NCBI GenBank assembly: GCA_030550555.1
Contig: JAUQPD010000020.1
Coordinates: 1-39,675 of the forward strand
DNA: 39,675 nt
Direction of reading: 5' to 3'
Source of the DNA: Thermodesulfobacteriota bacterium
GTDB lineage: Bacteria; Desulfobacterota; Thermodesulfobacteria; Thermodesulfobacteriales; Thermodesulfobacteriaceae
Positions 10,616-18,588 of the stretch are shown in pieces. Made by a program: the position numbers and the translations under genes. The notes below the pieces were generated by a model. That model searched no databases and was not told the origin of the DNA. It saw nothing but the letters and a program-made list of their open reading frames with translations. Each line of letters begins with the position of its first letter. Positions within the stretch are counted from its first letter, which is position 1.

Positions 10616-13171
10616 CTAACTTAAACTCAATCCCCTAAAGAGCTCCTTACAGAGCTCTATTGCCTTGGGATGCCTCATAATCAGGAGATCTCCTCCTGCA
10701 AGTGCAAGAGTTACGCCAGTTAAAGCCTCCATCAAAATTCCCCTTACCTCCTCATCTCCCATCAACTCGTCACTCGGAAGAGTAACCTCCTTTGTCTTCC
10801 AAACCTCCTTTCCAATGCTACAGATAAAGGGCACCTGAAGCTTTGTATCCTGGGCATAAAGCCCTGCAAGTCTAATCCTCTCCATTACTGAATAGGTATA
10901 CTCAAGCCCATATCCCAATGCACCTATAGAGGGATCCATAAGAACTTTATCAAGGCCAAGCCCCATATTCTCAAGTAGAATATTTAACTGTTTTGCAAGA
11001 TTCACATCAATCGGACTTGAAGCAATCACTGGAATGTTATAACCCATTGCAACCGCAGAAAGAGTCCTATAATTTGCCTCAACAACTGGTCCTACAACAA
11101 TCCCTCGCTCCCCAATAACTCCAGCAACCTCCCTCAAAACCTCTACATCCTTCTCCGCATTGCCTGAACCCCACACAATAATTGGCACATCTACCGCCTT
11201 AGCAACCGCCTCAGCAACCTTCTTTGCATGATCCGCAGGTAAGTCCAAATAATTCGGATCTGTCCCAACCAAATAAAGACAAATAGATTCTGCTCCAAAA
11301 CTCTCCACACATTTCTTTGCCCACAGAGCAGGATCGTGATAGACATCCTTAAAATACTTAGCAAGGCTCTCTGGCCAATCCTCTGGCTTCACATCCAATA
11401 TCTCCATTGCGAAATGGATTCCATTCCTCATCTCTCCTTCAAAGAAATGGAAATTAAGGGCAGAAACCCCACCAACCCTAAAGGCCCGCTCTCCCTTTCC
11501 AATAACAACCTCTCTTATCTCACCACTTGCCTTCTCCAAATAAAGCTCAGGAGAAATCGTCTTTGCTCTCTCCGAAAGAGGCCTGTATGTCCCCTTCAGA
11601 ACTCCAGCTTCAATTCTTTCCTCCTTACTTGGAACCTCCTTTACCTCAACCTCAACTTTTGCCTCATCTGCCTCAGCAACCTTTGGCTCTTCAAGAGCCT
11701 GCTCTCGCTCAGATGGCAATACTTCAGCTTCTACCTTCTCCTCAACTCTCTCAGCCTTTACCTCCTCAACTCTGGCTTCTTCCTCAACAACCTCCCTTGC
11801 CTTTACTTCTTCCTTCTCCTCCTTAACTTCAAGAGGCTTTGACTCTTTTGTCACCTCCTTAAGAAGCTCTTCTCTTCTTTCATCCAGAAGCTTTCTCTCT
11901 TCCTCCTCTTTCTTCTTTACCTTCTCTGTTAGCGTAAATAACTGCCTTTTCTCCCTTTTTCCTAAAAATTCCTCCTCAAGAAGAGCTATTCCCTCCTCAA
12001 GAGATTCCATCCCTGCCCTGAGAGTCTTTAAACTTGCCTTAAGCTCTGAGAGTATCTTTATCACAGTTACAGGCGAAAGACCACTTTCCTTCATCTCTAC
12101 CTCCACAGGAACTTCCTTCTCAATAACCTTTTCAACAATAACCTCTACAGGTTTTTCAACTATCTTCTCTACAACTTTTTCGACAACAACTTCCACAGGC
12201 TTTTCCACTACTTTTTCAACAACTTTCTCTACAACAAAAGGTGGTCTAACCACCTCATTCTCCCTTTCTCTCTCAAGACGCGCTCTCTTGACAATCTCTG
12301 GAACCGCCTCTTCCCACTCTATTGCCATTATATGAACACCCCGAACACCAGGAATCTCCTTCACCTGTTCTATTATATCTACTGCAATCTGAATTCCTTC
12401 TTCTCTCTTATCCTTTGCTGACTCAAGACGCTTAATGATCTCCTCAGAAACCTCAAGCCCTGGAACATGATCTCTCATATATTTTGCCATAGCTAAAGAC
12501 TTAGGTGGTGTTATCCCAGCAAGAATATAGACCTTGTCAAGAAGCCCAAGTTCTCTACACCTATCCATAAACTCCCTAAAGCGTTCCACATTGTAGATTA
12601 TCTGGGTCTGAATAAACTGAGCTCCTGCATTGATTTTCTTTGCAAGCCTAAGAGGTCTAAACTCATAGGGCTCAGCAAAGGGATTCTCAGCAGCTCCCAC
12701 AAAGAAATAAGGCCGAACCCCCTTTATTTCTTCTCCATTAGCAAATCTTCCCTCCTTTAGACCCTTTACCAAGGCTAACAGTTGAATTGAATCTAAGTCA
12801 TAAACAGGCTTTGCCTGTGGATGATTGCCAAAACGGGGATGATCGCCCGTGAGACAAAGTAAATTTCTAATTCCCAAAGCACTTGCTCCCAAAAGATCAG
12901 CCTGAATCCCAATTCTATTCCTATCCCTACAGGTCATCTGCATCACAGGCTCAAGCCCCTCACTCATCACAAGGACCGCACTTGCAAGACTTGAAACCCT
13001 AACAATTGCAGTCTGACAATCCGTTATATTAACCGCATCCACATATCCTCTTAGAATCCTTGCCTTTTTCTTAATAACCTCTGGATCAGCATTTTTTGGA
13101 GGACCAATCTCTGCGGTAACCGCAAATTTTCCAGCCTCAAGGACACTCTGTAAATTGCTCCTCAACTCCAA
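10616..13171 (-). CDS. metF-acsD: Fusion of methylene-THF reductase (MetF) to corrinoid protein small subunit (AcsD)
   Basis: This 851-residue frame joins two pathway proteins. Residues 1 to about 305 are MetF: FAVTAEIGPPK, the substrate and FAD-site segment LLCLTGDHPRFGNHP, and QFIQTQIIYN. Residues about 313-359 are tandem VEK and PVEV repeats, and about 360-520 is a charged, probably coiled-coil linker rich in Glu and Lys. Residues about 530-851 are AcsD, recognised by NFHFFEGEM, DPSIGALGYGLEYTYSVMER and LLIMRHPKA. MetF makes methyl-THF. AcsD is half of the protein that carries the methyl group two steps later. Both domains look intact with no frame break. I know of no described example of this pairing, but I cannot search. 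MetV lies immediately upstream, as is usual for MetF of this type. Confidence 0.93.
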   Translation of the reverse strand: MELRSNLQSVLEAGKFAVTAEIGPPKNADPEVIKKKARILRGYVDAVNITDCQTAIVRVSSLASAVLVMSEGLEPVMQMTCRDRNRIGIQADLLGASALGIRNLLCLTGDHPRFGNHPQAKPVYDLDSIQLLALVKGLKEGRFANGEEIKGVRPYFFVGAAENPFAEPYEFRPLRLAKKINAGAQFIQTQIIYNVERFREFMDRCRELGLLDKVYILAGITPPKSLAMAKYMRDHVPGLEVSEEIIKRLESAKDKREEGIQIAVDIIEQVKEIPGVRGVHIMAIEWEEAVPEIVKRARLERERENEVVRPPFVVEKVVEKVVEKPVEVVVEKVVEKIVEKPVEVIVEKVIEKEVPVEVEMKESGLSPVTVIKILSELKASLKTLRAGMESLEEGIALLEEEFLGKREKRQLFTLTEKVKKKEEEERKLLDERREELLKEVTKESKPLEVKEEKEEVKAREVVEEEARVEEVKAERVEEKVEAEVLPSEREQALEEPKVAEADEAKVEVEVKEVPSKEERIEAGVLKGTYRPLSERAKTISPELYLEKASGEIREVVIGKGERAFRVGGVSALNFHFFEGEMRNGIHFAMEILDVKPEDWPESLAKYFKDVYHDPALWAKKCVESFGAESICLYLVGTDPNYLDLPADHAKKVAEAVAKAVDVPIIVWGSGNAEKDVEVLREVAGVIGERGIVVGPVVEANYRTLSAVAMGYNIPVIASSPIDVNLAKQLNILLENMGLGLDKVLMDPSIGALGYGLEYTYSVMERIRLAGLYAQDTKLQVPFICSIGKEVWKTKEVTLPSDELMGDEEVRGILMEALTGVTLALAGGDLLIMRHPKAIELCKELFRGLSLS
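12095..12235 (-). repeat. VEK/PVEV repeat tract in the MetF-AcsD linker
   Basis: About 47 codons (residues 313-359) consist of VVEK, IVEK and PVEV units repeated with small variations. The DNA repeats imperfectly, with synonymous changes (for example AAAGTT versus AAAGTA for KV), so the protein pattern rather than the DNA seems to be conserved. It marks the start of the flexible linker between the two enzyme domains. Confidence 0.85.
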
Positions 13172-13183
13172 AGCCGTCCCTCC

Positions 13184-13852
13184 TTAAGCCTTAAGATCCT
13201 CTCTTACTCTTACCCGTAAACCTTCCCCTCCTGCAAGTCTCCAATCCTTTGGAGACCATATTTCTAAAAGCTTCTCCAACTCCCCTCTCCTTTTAAGCCT
13301 TTCAATAATTTCATGCCAAATACAGGGCATATCCTTTCTCACTTCACATCTCCCCCCCTGTGACCCACCACAGGGTCCATTGAGGAGATTCTTGGCACAC
13401 CGTGCGATAGGACATAGCCCTGCGGTGCGATCAATAATGCAATCTCCACAACCCCTACACTTCTCAACCCACTCTCCAAGAGCCACATTTGCCCCATAAA
13501 AGGTAGTATCCACCCCTGGATAGACCCTTACATCCGGATAAAGATCTGCAATCAAATTTACCCCCACACCACAAGCAAGACTTAATACTGCCTCTACCTC
13601 CTTTTTCAAAGCCTTTAACGGAACTAGATACTCAGGATCACACTGCCTTATAAAGGTCCTCTCCAAAACCTCCACCTCATCACCATTCCTAGATCTAGCA
13701 AGCCTTATTGCCTCAGCAAGAATGGCAACTTCTCTATCACCTCCTGCAGAACAAACCGCAACACACCCTCTGCACCCAAGAACAAGTATTCTTTTATAGG
13801 GCTTTATGTTCTCCAAAATTTCACTAAGTGGCCTTCTCTCTGCAATTATCAT
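13184..13852 (-). CDS. metV: MetV, zinc/iron-sulfur partner of methylene-THF reductase
   Basis: The 222-residue product has the MetV pattern: LGCRGCVAVCSAGGD near the N-terminus, a middle CRGCGDC...CPIARCAKNLLNGPCGG, then RCEV and PCIW near the end. MetV binds iron-sulfur and zinc and passes electrons to the flavin of MetF. Its start codon overlaps the stop of the upstream mvhD-like gene by 4 nt (ATGA), and the metF-acsD gene begins 12 nt downstream. MetV therefore sits exactly between an electron-input module and the reductase. Loss of the usual separate metF gene is explained by the fusion. Confidence 0.92.
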   Translation of the reverse strand: MIIAERRPLSEILENIKPYKRILVLGCRGCVAVCSAGGDREVAILAEAIRLARSRNGDEVEVLERTFIRQCDPEYLVPLKALKKEVEAVLSLACGVGVNLIADLYPDVRVYPGVDTTFYGANVALGEWVEKCRGCGDCIIDRTAGLCPIARCAKNLLNGPCGGSQGGRCEVRKDMPCIWHEIIERLKRRGELEKLLEIWSPKDWRLAGGEGLRVRVREDLKA

Positions 13853-14244
13853 CTCCTTCTTTCCTCCAACTTTTGCCCTAAAATTTTTCCATAAAAGGCC
13901 TTTGCCTTGCTCACAAAATCTCCACCATCAAGGCGATTTACATAGACAAACTCAAGACTATCCATTGGAATTCCAATCTCCTCGAGGATCTTCCTTGCTC
14001 CCAAAACCCTCCTCTCTGCCCTCTCGCTTCCCCGCCCATTATGACAAGCCCCTCTTGTGCATCCCGCAACAAGAACCCCATCTGCTCCCATCCGAAAAGC
14101 CCTCAACATGTCAGTAATCTCAATCTGACCAGAACAGGGAAACCGCCAAATCTCTAACCTTCCAAGAATTTCTCTAACATCCTCTCCTTCAATCAAATTT
14201 GTATAATTGCAACAAAGTAATACTATTTTTATAGAGTTTTCCAT
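13849..14244 (-). CDS. MvhD-like iron-sulfur subunit, second copy, cysteine form
   Basis: The 131-residue product has the MvhD/FrhD iron-sulfur fold with C11, C12, C37, C62 and C67 in LLCCNYTN, PCSGQ and GCTRGACH. MvhD proteins carry a 2Fe-2S cluster and pass electrons between a donor enzyme and HdrA. This copy diverges from the upstream one: it has no TGA, the usual CHW-x-C motif is replaced by CCNYTN, and the Arg-Val-Asp motif after CSG is absent. Its start overlaps the stop of the hdrC-like gene by 1 nt (TGATG), and its stop overlaps metV by 4 nt. That position suggests it feeds electrons to MetV/MetF (inference). Confidence 0.83.
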   Translation of the reverse strand: MENSIKIVLLCCNYTNLIEGEDVREILGRLEIWRFPCSGQIEITDMLRAFRMGADGVLVAGCTRGACHNGRGSERAERRVLGARKILEEIGIPMDSLEFVYVNRLDGGDFVSKAKAFYGKILGQKLEERRR

Positions 14245-14780
14245 CAGAACCTTACCTCCAAATACTCTGGCTTTCTAGGTAATTCAATTGCCCTGGCTGG
14301 ACACTCCATTACACAAATTCCACAGGCCTTACATACCTGTGGATCAATCTTAGCAACACCAATTGCCTCATCAATAGCAACTGCTCCAAAAGGACAAGTT
14401 CTTACACAAGTAAGACAGACGATACATTTCTTAGCATCCACCCGCGCAAAGACTCCAATACCAAAAAGCTTCTCCCAATCGATTAGACCCTTTCTAAGCA
14501 TAAAATTTCTAACCTGAAAGATCACATCCTTGGGCTTCACATCCATTGGACATACCTCAACACAAGACCCACATTGAGAACAATACCAAAGGACCTCACT
14601 GAAGAGCCTGTCCTCAAGCCCAAGAAGTAGTAAATGAATTATCTTTCTCGGATCAAAAACCAAGGTTGTCTTCTTAACAGGGCAGATCCCAGAACAGGCT
14701 CCACAGCGATAACATTGATCAAAAGTTGGAATCCTCTCTCCCATAAAATCCCTAAGTTCCCTCTCAAGCCCAGTGTTCAT
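14244..14780 (-). CDS. HdrC-like protein with extra C-terminal ferredoxin domain
   Basis: The 178-residue product has two parts. Residues about 20-100 follow the HdrC pattern, with CYRCGACSGICP and CSQCGSCVEVCP. Residues about 115-165 form a 2x4Fe-4S ferredoxin, with CIVCLTCVRTCP and CKACGICVMECP. HdrC normally links HdrA to HdrB, but no HdrB with CCG motifs is encoded here, so this protein may instead wire HdrA to the MvhD-like/MetV/MetF unit (inference). There are no membrane segments. It is coupled to its neighbours by a 4-nt overlap upstream and a 1-nt overlap downstream. Confidence 0.85.
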   Translation of the reverse strand: MNTGLERELRDFMGERIPTFDQCYRCGACSGICPVKKTTLVFDPRKIIHLLLLGLEDRLFSEVLWYCSQCGSCVEVCPMDVKPKDVIFQVRNFMLRKGLIDWEKLFGIGVFARVDAKKCIVCLTCVRTCPFGAVAIDEAIGVAKIDPQVCKACGICVMECPARAIELPRKPEYLEVRF

Positions 14781-15502
14781 CCTGTCACCTCTGAACTCTT
14801 AACTAATTTGTTGAGTAAAGGTGTTAACTCTTCCTCCTTTGCACCTGTTTTTGTAAGGAGATAGTCGATACTCTTTGGTCCCTCTTTCAAAAGAGCCTTA
14901 ACCTCAATCTCATAGAGCTTATTTTTCAAAAGAGGTAGCAGTTTTTCTTCAACCTTTCGAGAAATAGTATCCACAGAAAAATCCCTCAATTTCTTCAACT
15001 CCTTAGCAATATTACCATAAGTTGTGCGAACCTGCATGTTTTTACAAACCTCAACCGCAGAGCTCAGACGAAACTCTACATCCTCTACACTCAAACCTTC
15101 AGAAACCCCAATTTTTCCCAAATCCTTAACTCTGTTGAAAAAGACCTTTATGTCTTCAACAAGTCTTGTTGGCTCAGCAGAAGAGACCCACTCAAGCTTA
15201 AATCGCTCCTCCCTTATCCCAATCAACCTGAGAAGCCAGGTGATCATCTCACCCATAATGAGTGCTTGAAAGTTCCCATCCACATATTTACATTCTCCAA
15301 GTTTACATCCCCCAACCATTACCGCATCCGCACCATTCCTAAAGGCCTCCATTACAAAGAGAGGATCCACCCGCCCACTACACATAACCCTTATAACTCT
15401 ATGATATGGTGGATAGTTCTGGCGAGCCACCCCGGCCGCATCAGCTGCCGCGTAGCATCACCAGTGACACATAAAGCTCAATATCCTTGGCTCAAACTCC
15501 AT
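14777..15502 (-). CDS. mvhD: Selenocysteine MvhD/VhuD-type electron-transfer subunit with C-terminal extension
   Basis: The start is the ATG at 15502, followed by MEFEPRILSFMCHW, then an in-frame TGA (15458-15460) read as Sec15, then CYAAADAAGVARQNYPPYHR. Conventional calling would start at 15430 and lose the first 24 residues with the cluster motif. Ligands are C12, Sec15, C16, C41, C66 and C71. The family passes electrons from hydrogenase or formate dehydrogenase to HdrA. At 241 residues it is about 100 longer than a minimal MvhD; the extra C-terminal part is helical and ends in a winged-helix-like segment of unknown role. A GGAGG site inside the last hdrA codons lies 9 nt before the ATG, so translation is probably coupled to hdrA. 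Confidence 0.92.
15422..15460 (-). promoter_or_regulatory. UGA selenocysteine codon and SECIS element of mvhD
   Basis: The TGA at 15458-15460 is followed after 18 nt by a stem of GCGGCC (15439-15434) with GGCTCGC (15428-15422), six pairs with one bulged T, closing a GGGGT loop (15433-15429). The loop begins with GG about 24 nt after the TGA, within the usual bacterial SECIS range. Confidence 0.8.
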
Positions 15503-15504
15503 TC

Positions 15505-18500
15505 CTATCTACCTCCTTCAAGCACCTTTTCTTCTCTCTCCACCTCAAGAGCTTTCTCCCCCCTTGAAAGCCACCTTATCTGCTCAAGAAGGGCATCCGC
15601 TGTGAACCCACCAATGTCAATAGCAAAAACAGGACAGTGGGATGCACAAATTCCACAACCCTTGCAACCAGCCTTTATGACCTGAGCCTTTTTCCTCTTT
15701 TCAAGTTTTATCATCTCAATCGCACCATAGGGACAAAGCTCAGCACAAATAGAACAGCCAATACATTTTTCCTGATAGACCTCTGCAACAATTGGAGGAA
15801 CCTCTACAAAACCCTTGGCAAGAGGAATACCTGCCTTTCCACTTGCAGATCTCGCCTGAGCAAGCACTTCAGTAAGAGGCTGAGGACTATGGGCAAGACC
15901 TGCGATGTAAACTCCATCAGTTGTAGTCTCAACAGGTCTCAACTTCACATGGGCTTCAAGAATAAATCCAGATGCATCAACTGGTAACTTCAATAAATTA
16001 ATAACCTCCCCTCCCTCTGAAGGCACAATGCCCACCGAAAGCACACACAAATCTGCATCCAGCTCAAGCTCCTCACCCAATAAGACATCATAAACCCTTA
16101 CCTTGCCCTTCCTTTTACCAGCTTCAACCTTTGGTCTCCTATCCTCTGGAAATCTTATAAACTTTACCCCTTTCTTTCGGGCCTCAAAATAATACTTCTC
16201 ATAAAACCCATAAGTCCTCATATCCATGTAAAGGACATAAACCTCTGTCTCAGGAGAAATCTCCTTTATCTTTAGGGCATTCTTAATAGCCTGAACACAA
16301 CAGACCTTGCTACAGTGAGGAAGCTCCTCCCCTCTTGATCCTGCACACTGAATCATTACAACCCTTTTTGGAAATCCCCTTCCCTTCTTTGAAGAAAGTC
16401 GTTCCTCAAGCTCTAACTGAGTTATCACCCTCTCACCATCTAGAGGATAATTTTTGGGACGATACTCCTTTCCTCCTGTTGCTACGATCACCACTCCATG
16501 ATTTACAATTTCTGAAGAATCTCCAAGACGAATTGTTGACGTAAAATTACCTATATAACCCGATATAATCTCAACCCGGGCACCTTTGAAAATCCGAATT
16601 TTTGGGTGATCCTCTACCCTTTGAACAAGCTCCCTCAAAAAGGCCTGGGGATCCTCACCACTGATAAGATATCTTAAGCGTCTTAGATTACCCCCAAGCT
16701 CATTCTCCTTTTCAACCAGATATACCTGAAAACCCTGCTCTGCAAGGGATAAAGCTGAAAGCATTCCCGCAGGACCACCCCCAATAACCAGGGCAGAAGG
16801 AGTCACCTTCACCCTCTGGAGCTCAAGAGGCCTTAGCCTCCTTGCCTTTGCTACCGCCATCCTCACAAGATCTTTCGCCTTTTCTGTAGCCTTCTCCGGA
16901 TTATCAGGATGCACCCAAGAACATTGATCCCTTATGTTTGCCATCTCAATTAGGGCTATATTGAGACCTGCTTCCCGCAGAGTATCTTGAAAGAGAGGCT
17001 CATGTGTACGAGGTGTACAAGCTGACATAACAATTCTATTTAGTCTGTATTTTTTTATCTTTTCCTTTAACTGTTCCAAGGCATCCTGAGCACAGGCATA
17101 GAGCACATTTTCAGCAAGAACAACATTGGGAAGGGTTTTAGCGTAATCCCTTACCGCCTTGACATCTACAACTCCAGCAATATTTACTCCACAGTGACAG
17201 ACAAACACACCAATCCTTGGCTCTCCGCTCATCAACTCCAAGTCCTCTGGTGGATACTCCTTTATCACCGTTGAGGTCCACCTCACATCTCGCAAAAGCT
17301 CAGAAACCAGAGCAGAGGCCCCACTTGCCTGCATTACACTTTCCGGGATATCTTTAGGTCCCTGGAAAGCTCCAACCACAAACACTCCAGGCCTTGTAGT
17401 CTCAAGAGGAGCAAGATACCTTGTCTTGGCAAAGCGAAACTCATTGAGCTCTATCCCAAAAACTTCAGCAATCTTCTCCGCCTTCTCAGGAGCAGATAGC
17501 CCCACAGAGAGCACAATCATATCAAAGTGCTCCCTTCGCGGAGTGCCAGATTCATCTACATAATTTATAGCAAGTCTTCCATCAACTTTGTCAATCTTTC
17601 CAGGACGGGCTCTGACAATCCGAAATCCATGCTTATTTACCGCATTTCTAAAGGTCTCATCAAAACCCTTGCCATGGGTTCTCACATCCATAAAGAAAAG
17701 AGTAATCTCTGCAGAGGGTTCATGCTCCTTTATAACAGTTGCCTGTTTCACTGCATACATACAGCAGACACTTGAACAATAGGGTTGATTGCAGGTCAAG
17801 TCACGAGAACCAACACACTGTATATAGGCAATCTTTTTAGGATGCCTAAAGTCAGAGGGTCTGATTACTTCCCCTTCAGTTGGGCCTGCAACACAGGTTA
17901 AACGCTCTACCTCAATGCTATGAAGCACATCACTAAAGGCCTCATAGCCAAATTTTTTCAGTGACTCCCTTGGAACTTCACCAAACCCCACAGCAAGTAT
18001 TATTGCTCCCACATCAATAGTTCTTATCTCTGGTTTCTGATCAAAGTTAATAGCCTTGGGCCCACAAATATTAGCACAAAGCTGACAGGTCTGATGATTT
18101 ACCCGCAGACAGACCTCTGGATCAATATAATACTTAGTAGGAACTGCCTGCGGAAAATCTATTCTAATAGCTCTCGTAAAGGTTAGATTCGCGTTGTAGG
18201 TGTCTATAGCTAAGCGGGGACAGTATTTCATACAGTCCCCACAGGCAGTACACTTATCGGGATCTATATAACGAGGATTTACCTTTAGAGTTACCTTGAA
18301 ATCTCCAGCAGTCCCCTCAACCTTGAGGACCTCTGTCAAGGTGAGTATCTCAATATTGGGAGACCTCCCGGCCTCCACCATCTTGGGGGCAAGGATTCAG
18401 ATACTACAGTCATTGGTGGGGAAGGTCTTATCAAGCTGGGCCATTACCCCACCAATTGTTGCCCTCTTCTCAACGAGATACACATAAAACCCAAGCTCTG

Positions 18501-18573
18501 CAAGATCAAGGGCACTCTGAATCCCTGCAATACCCCCACCAACAACAAGCACTTTTCCCTTGTAATTATTCAT
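15505..18573 (-). CDS. hdrA: Tandem HdrA flavoprotein with selenocysteine
   Basis: The start is the ATG at 18573, and the frame reads through a TGA at 18397-18399 as Sec59, giving 1022 residues. The motif FPTNDCSI[11 protein letters not shown] aligns with HdrA motifs in which this residue is Cys or Sec. The first half (1 to about 445) has a Rossmann site GGGIAG, two 4Fe-4S clusters (C108/111/114/118 and C155/163/166/170) and no N-terminal domain. The second half (about 450-1022) is a complete HdrA with CHCG (459-462), GGGPAG (598-603) and two C-terminal 4Fe-4S clusters. HdrA is the flavin that splits electron pairs between ferredoxin and a second acceptor. It is 15 nt after cooS and 2 nt before mvhD. 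Starting at 18381 would truncate the FAD site. Confidence 0.92.
18358..18399 (-). promoter_or_regulatory. UGA selenocysteine codon and SECIS element of hdrA
   Basis: The TGA at 18397-18399 is followed after 27 nt by a small stem GGGA (18369-18366) with TCCC (18361-18358) closing a GGTC loop. The loop begins with GG about 31 nt after the TGA, at the far end of the usual range. The stem is the weakest of the three, but the protein motif makes selenocysteine the simplest reading. Confidence 0.68.
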
Positions 18574-18588
18574 CTCTTCATTACCCCC

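Noticed and set aside
11336-11842. Plus-strand open frames opposite the MetF-AcsD linker
   Set aside because: They are rich in Leu, Ser and Pro because they mirror the Glu/Lys/Val-rich linker codons. They have no ribosome-binding site and no recognisable domain.
12095-12235. A CRISPR array or DNA-level tandem repeat
   Set aside because: The units are short, in frame and differ by synonymous changes; there are no equal spacers.
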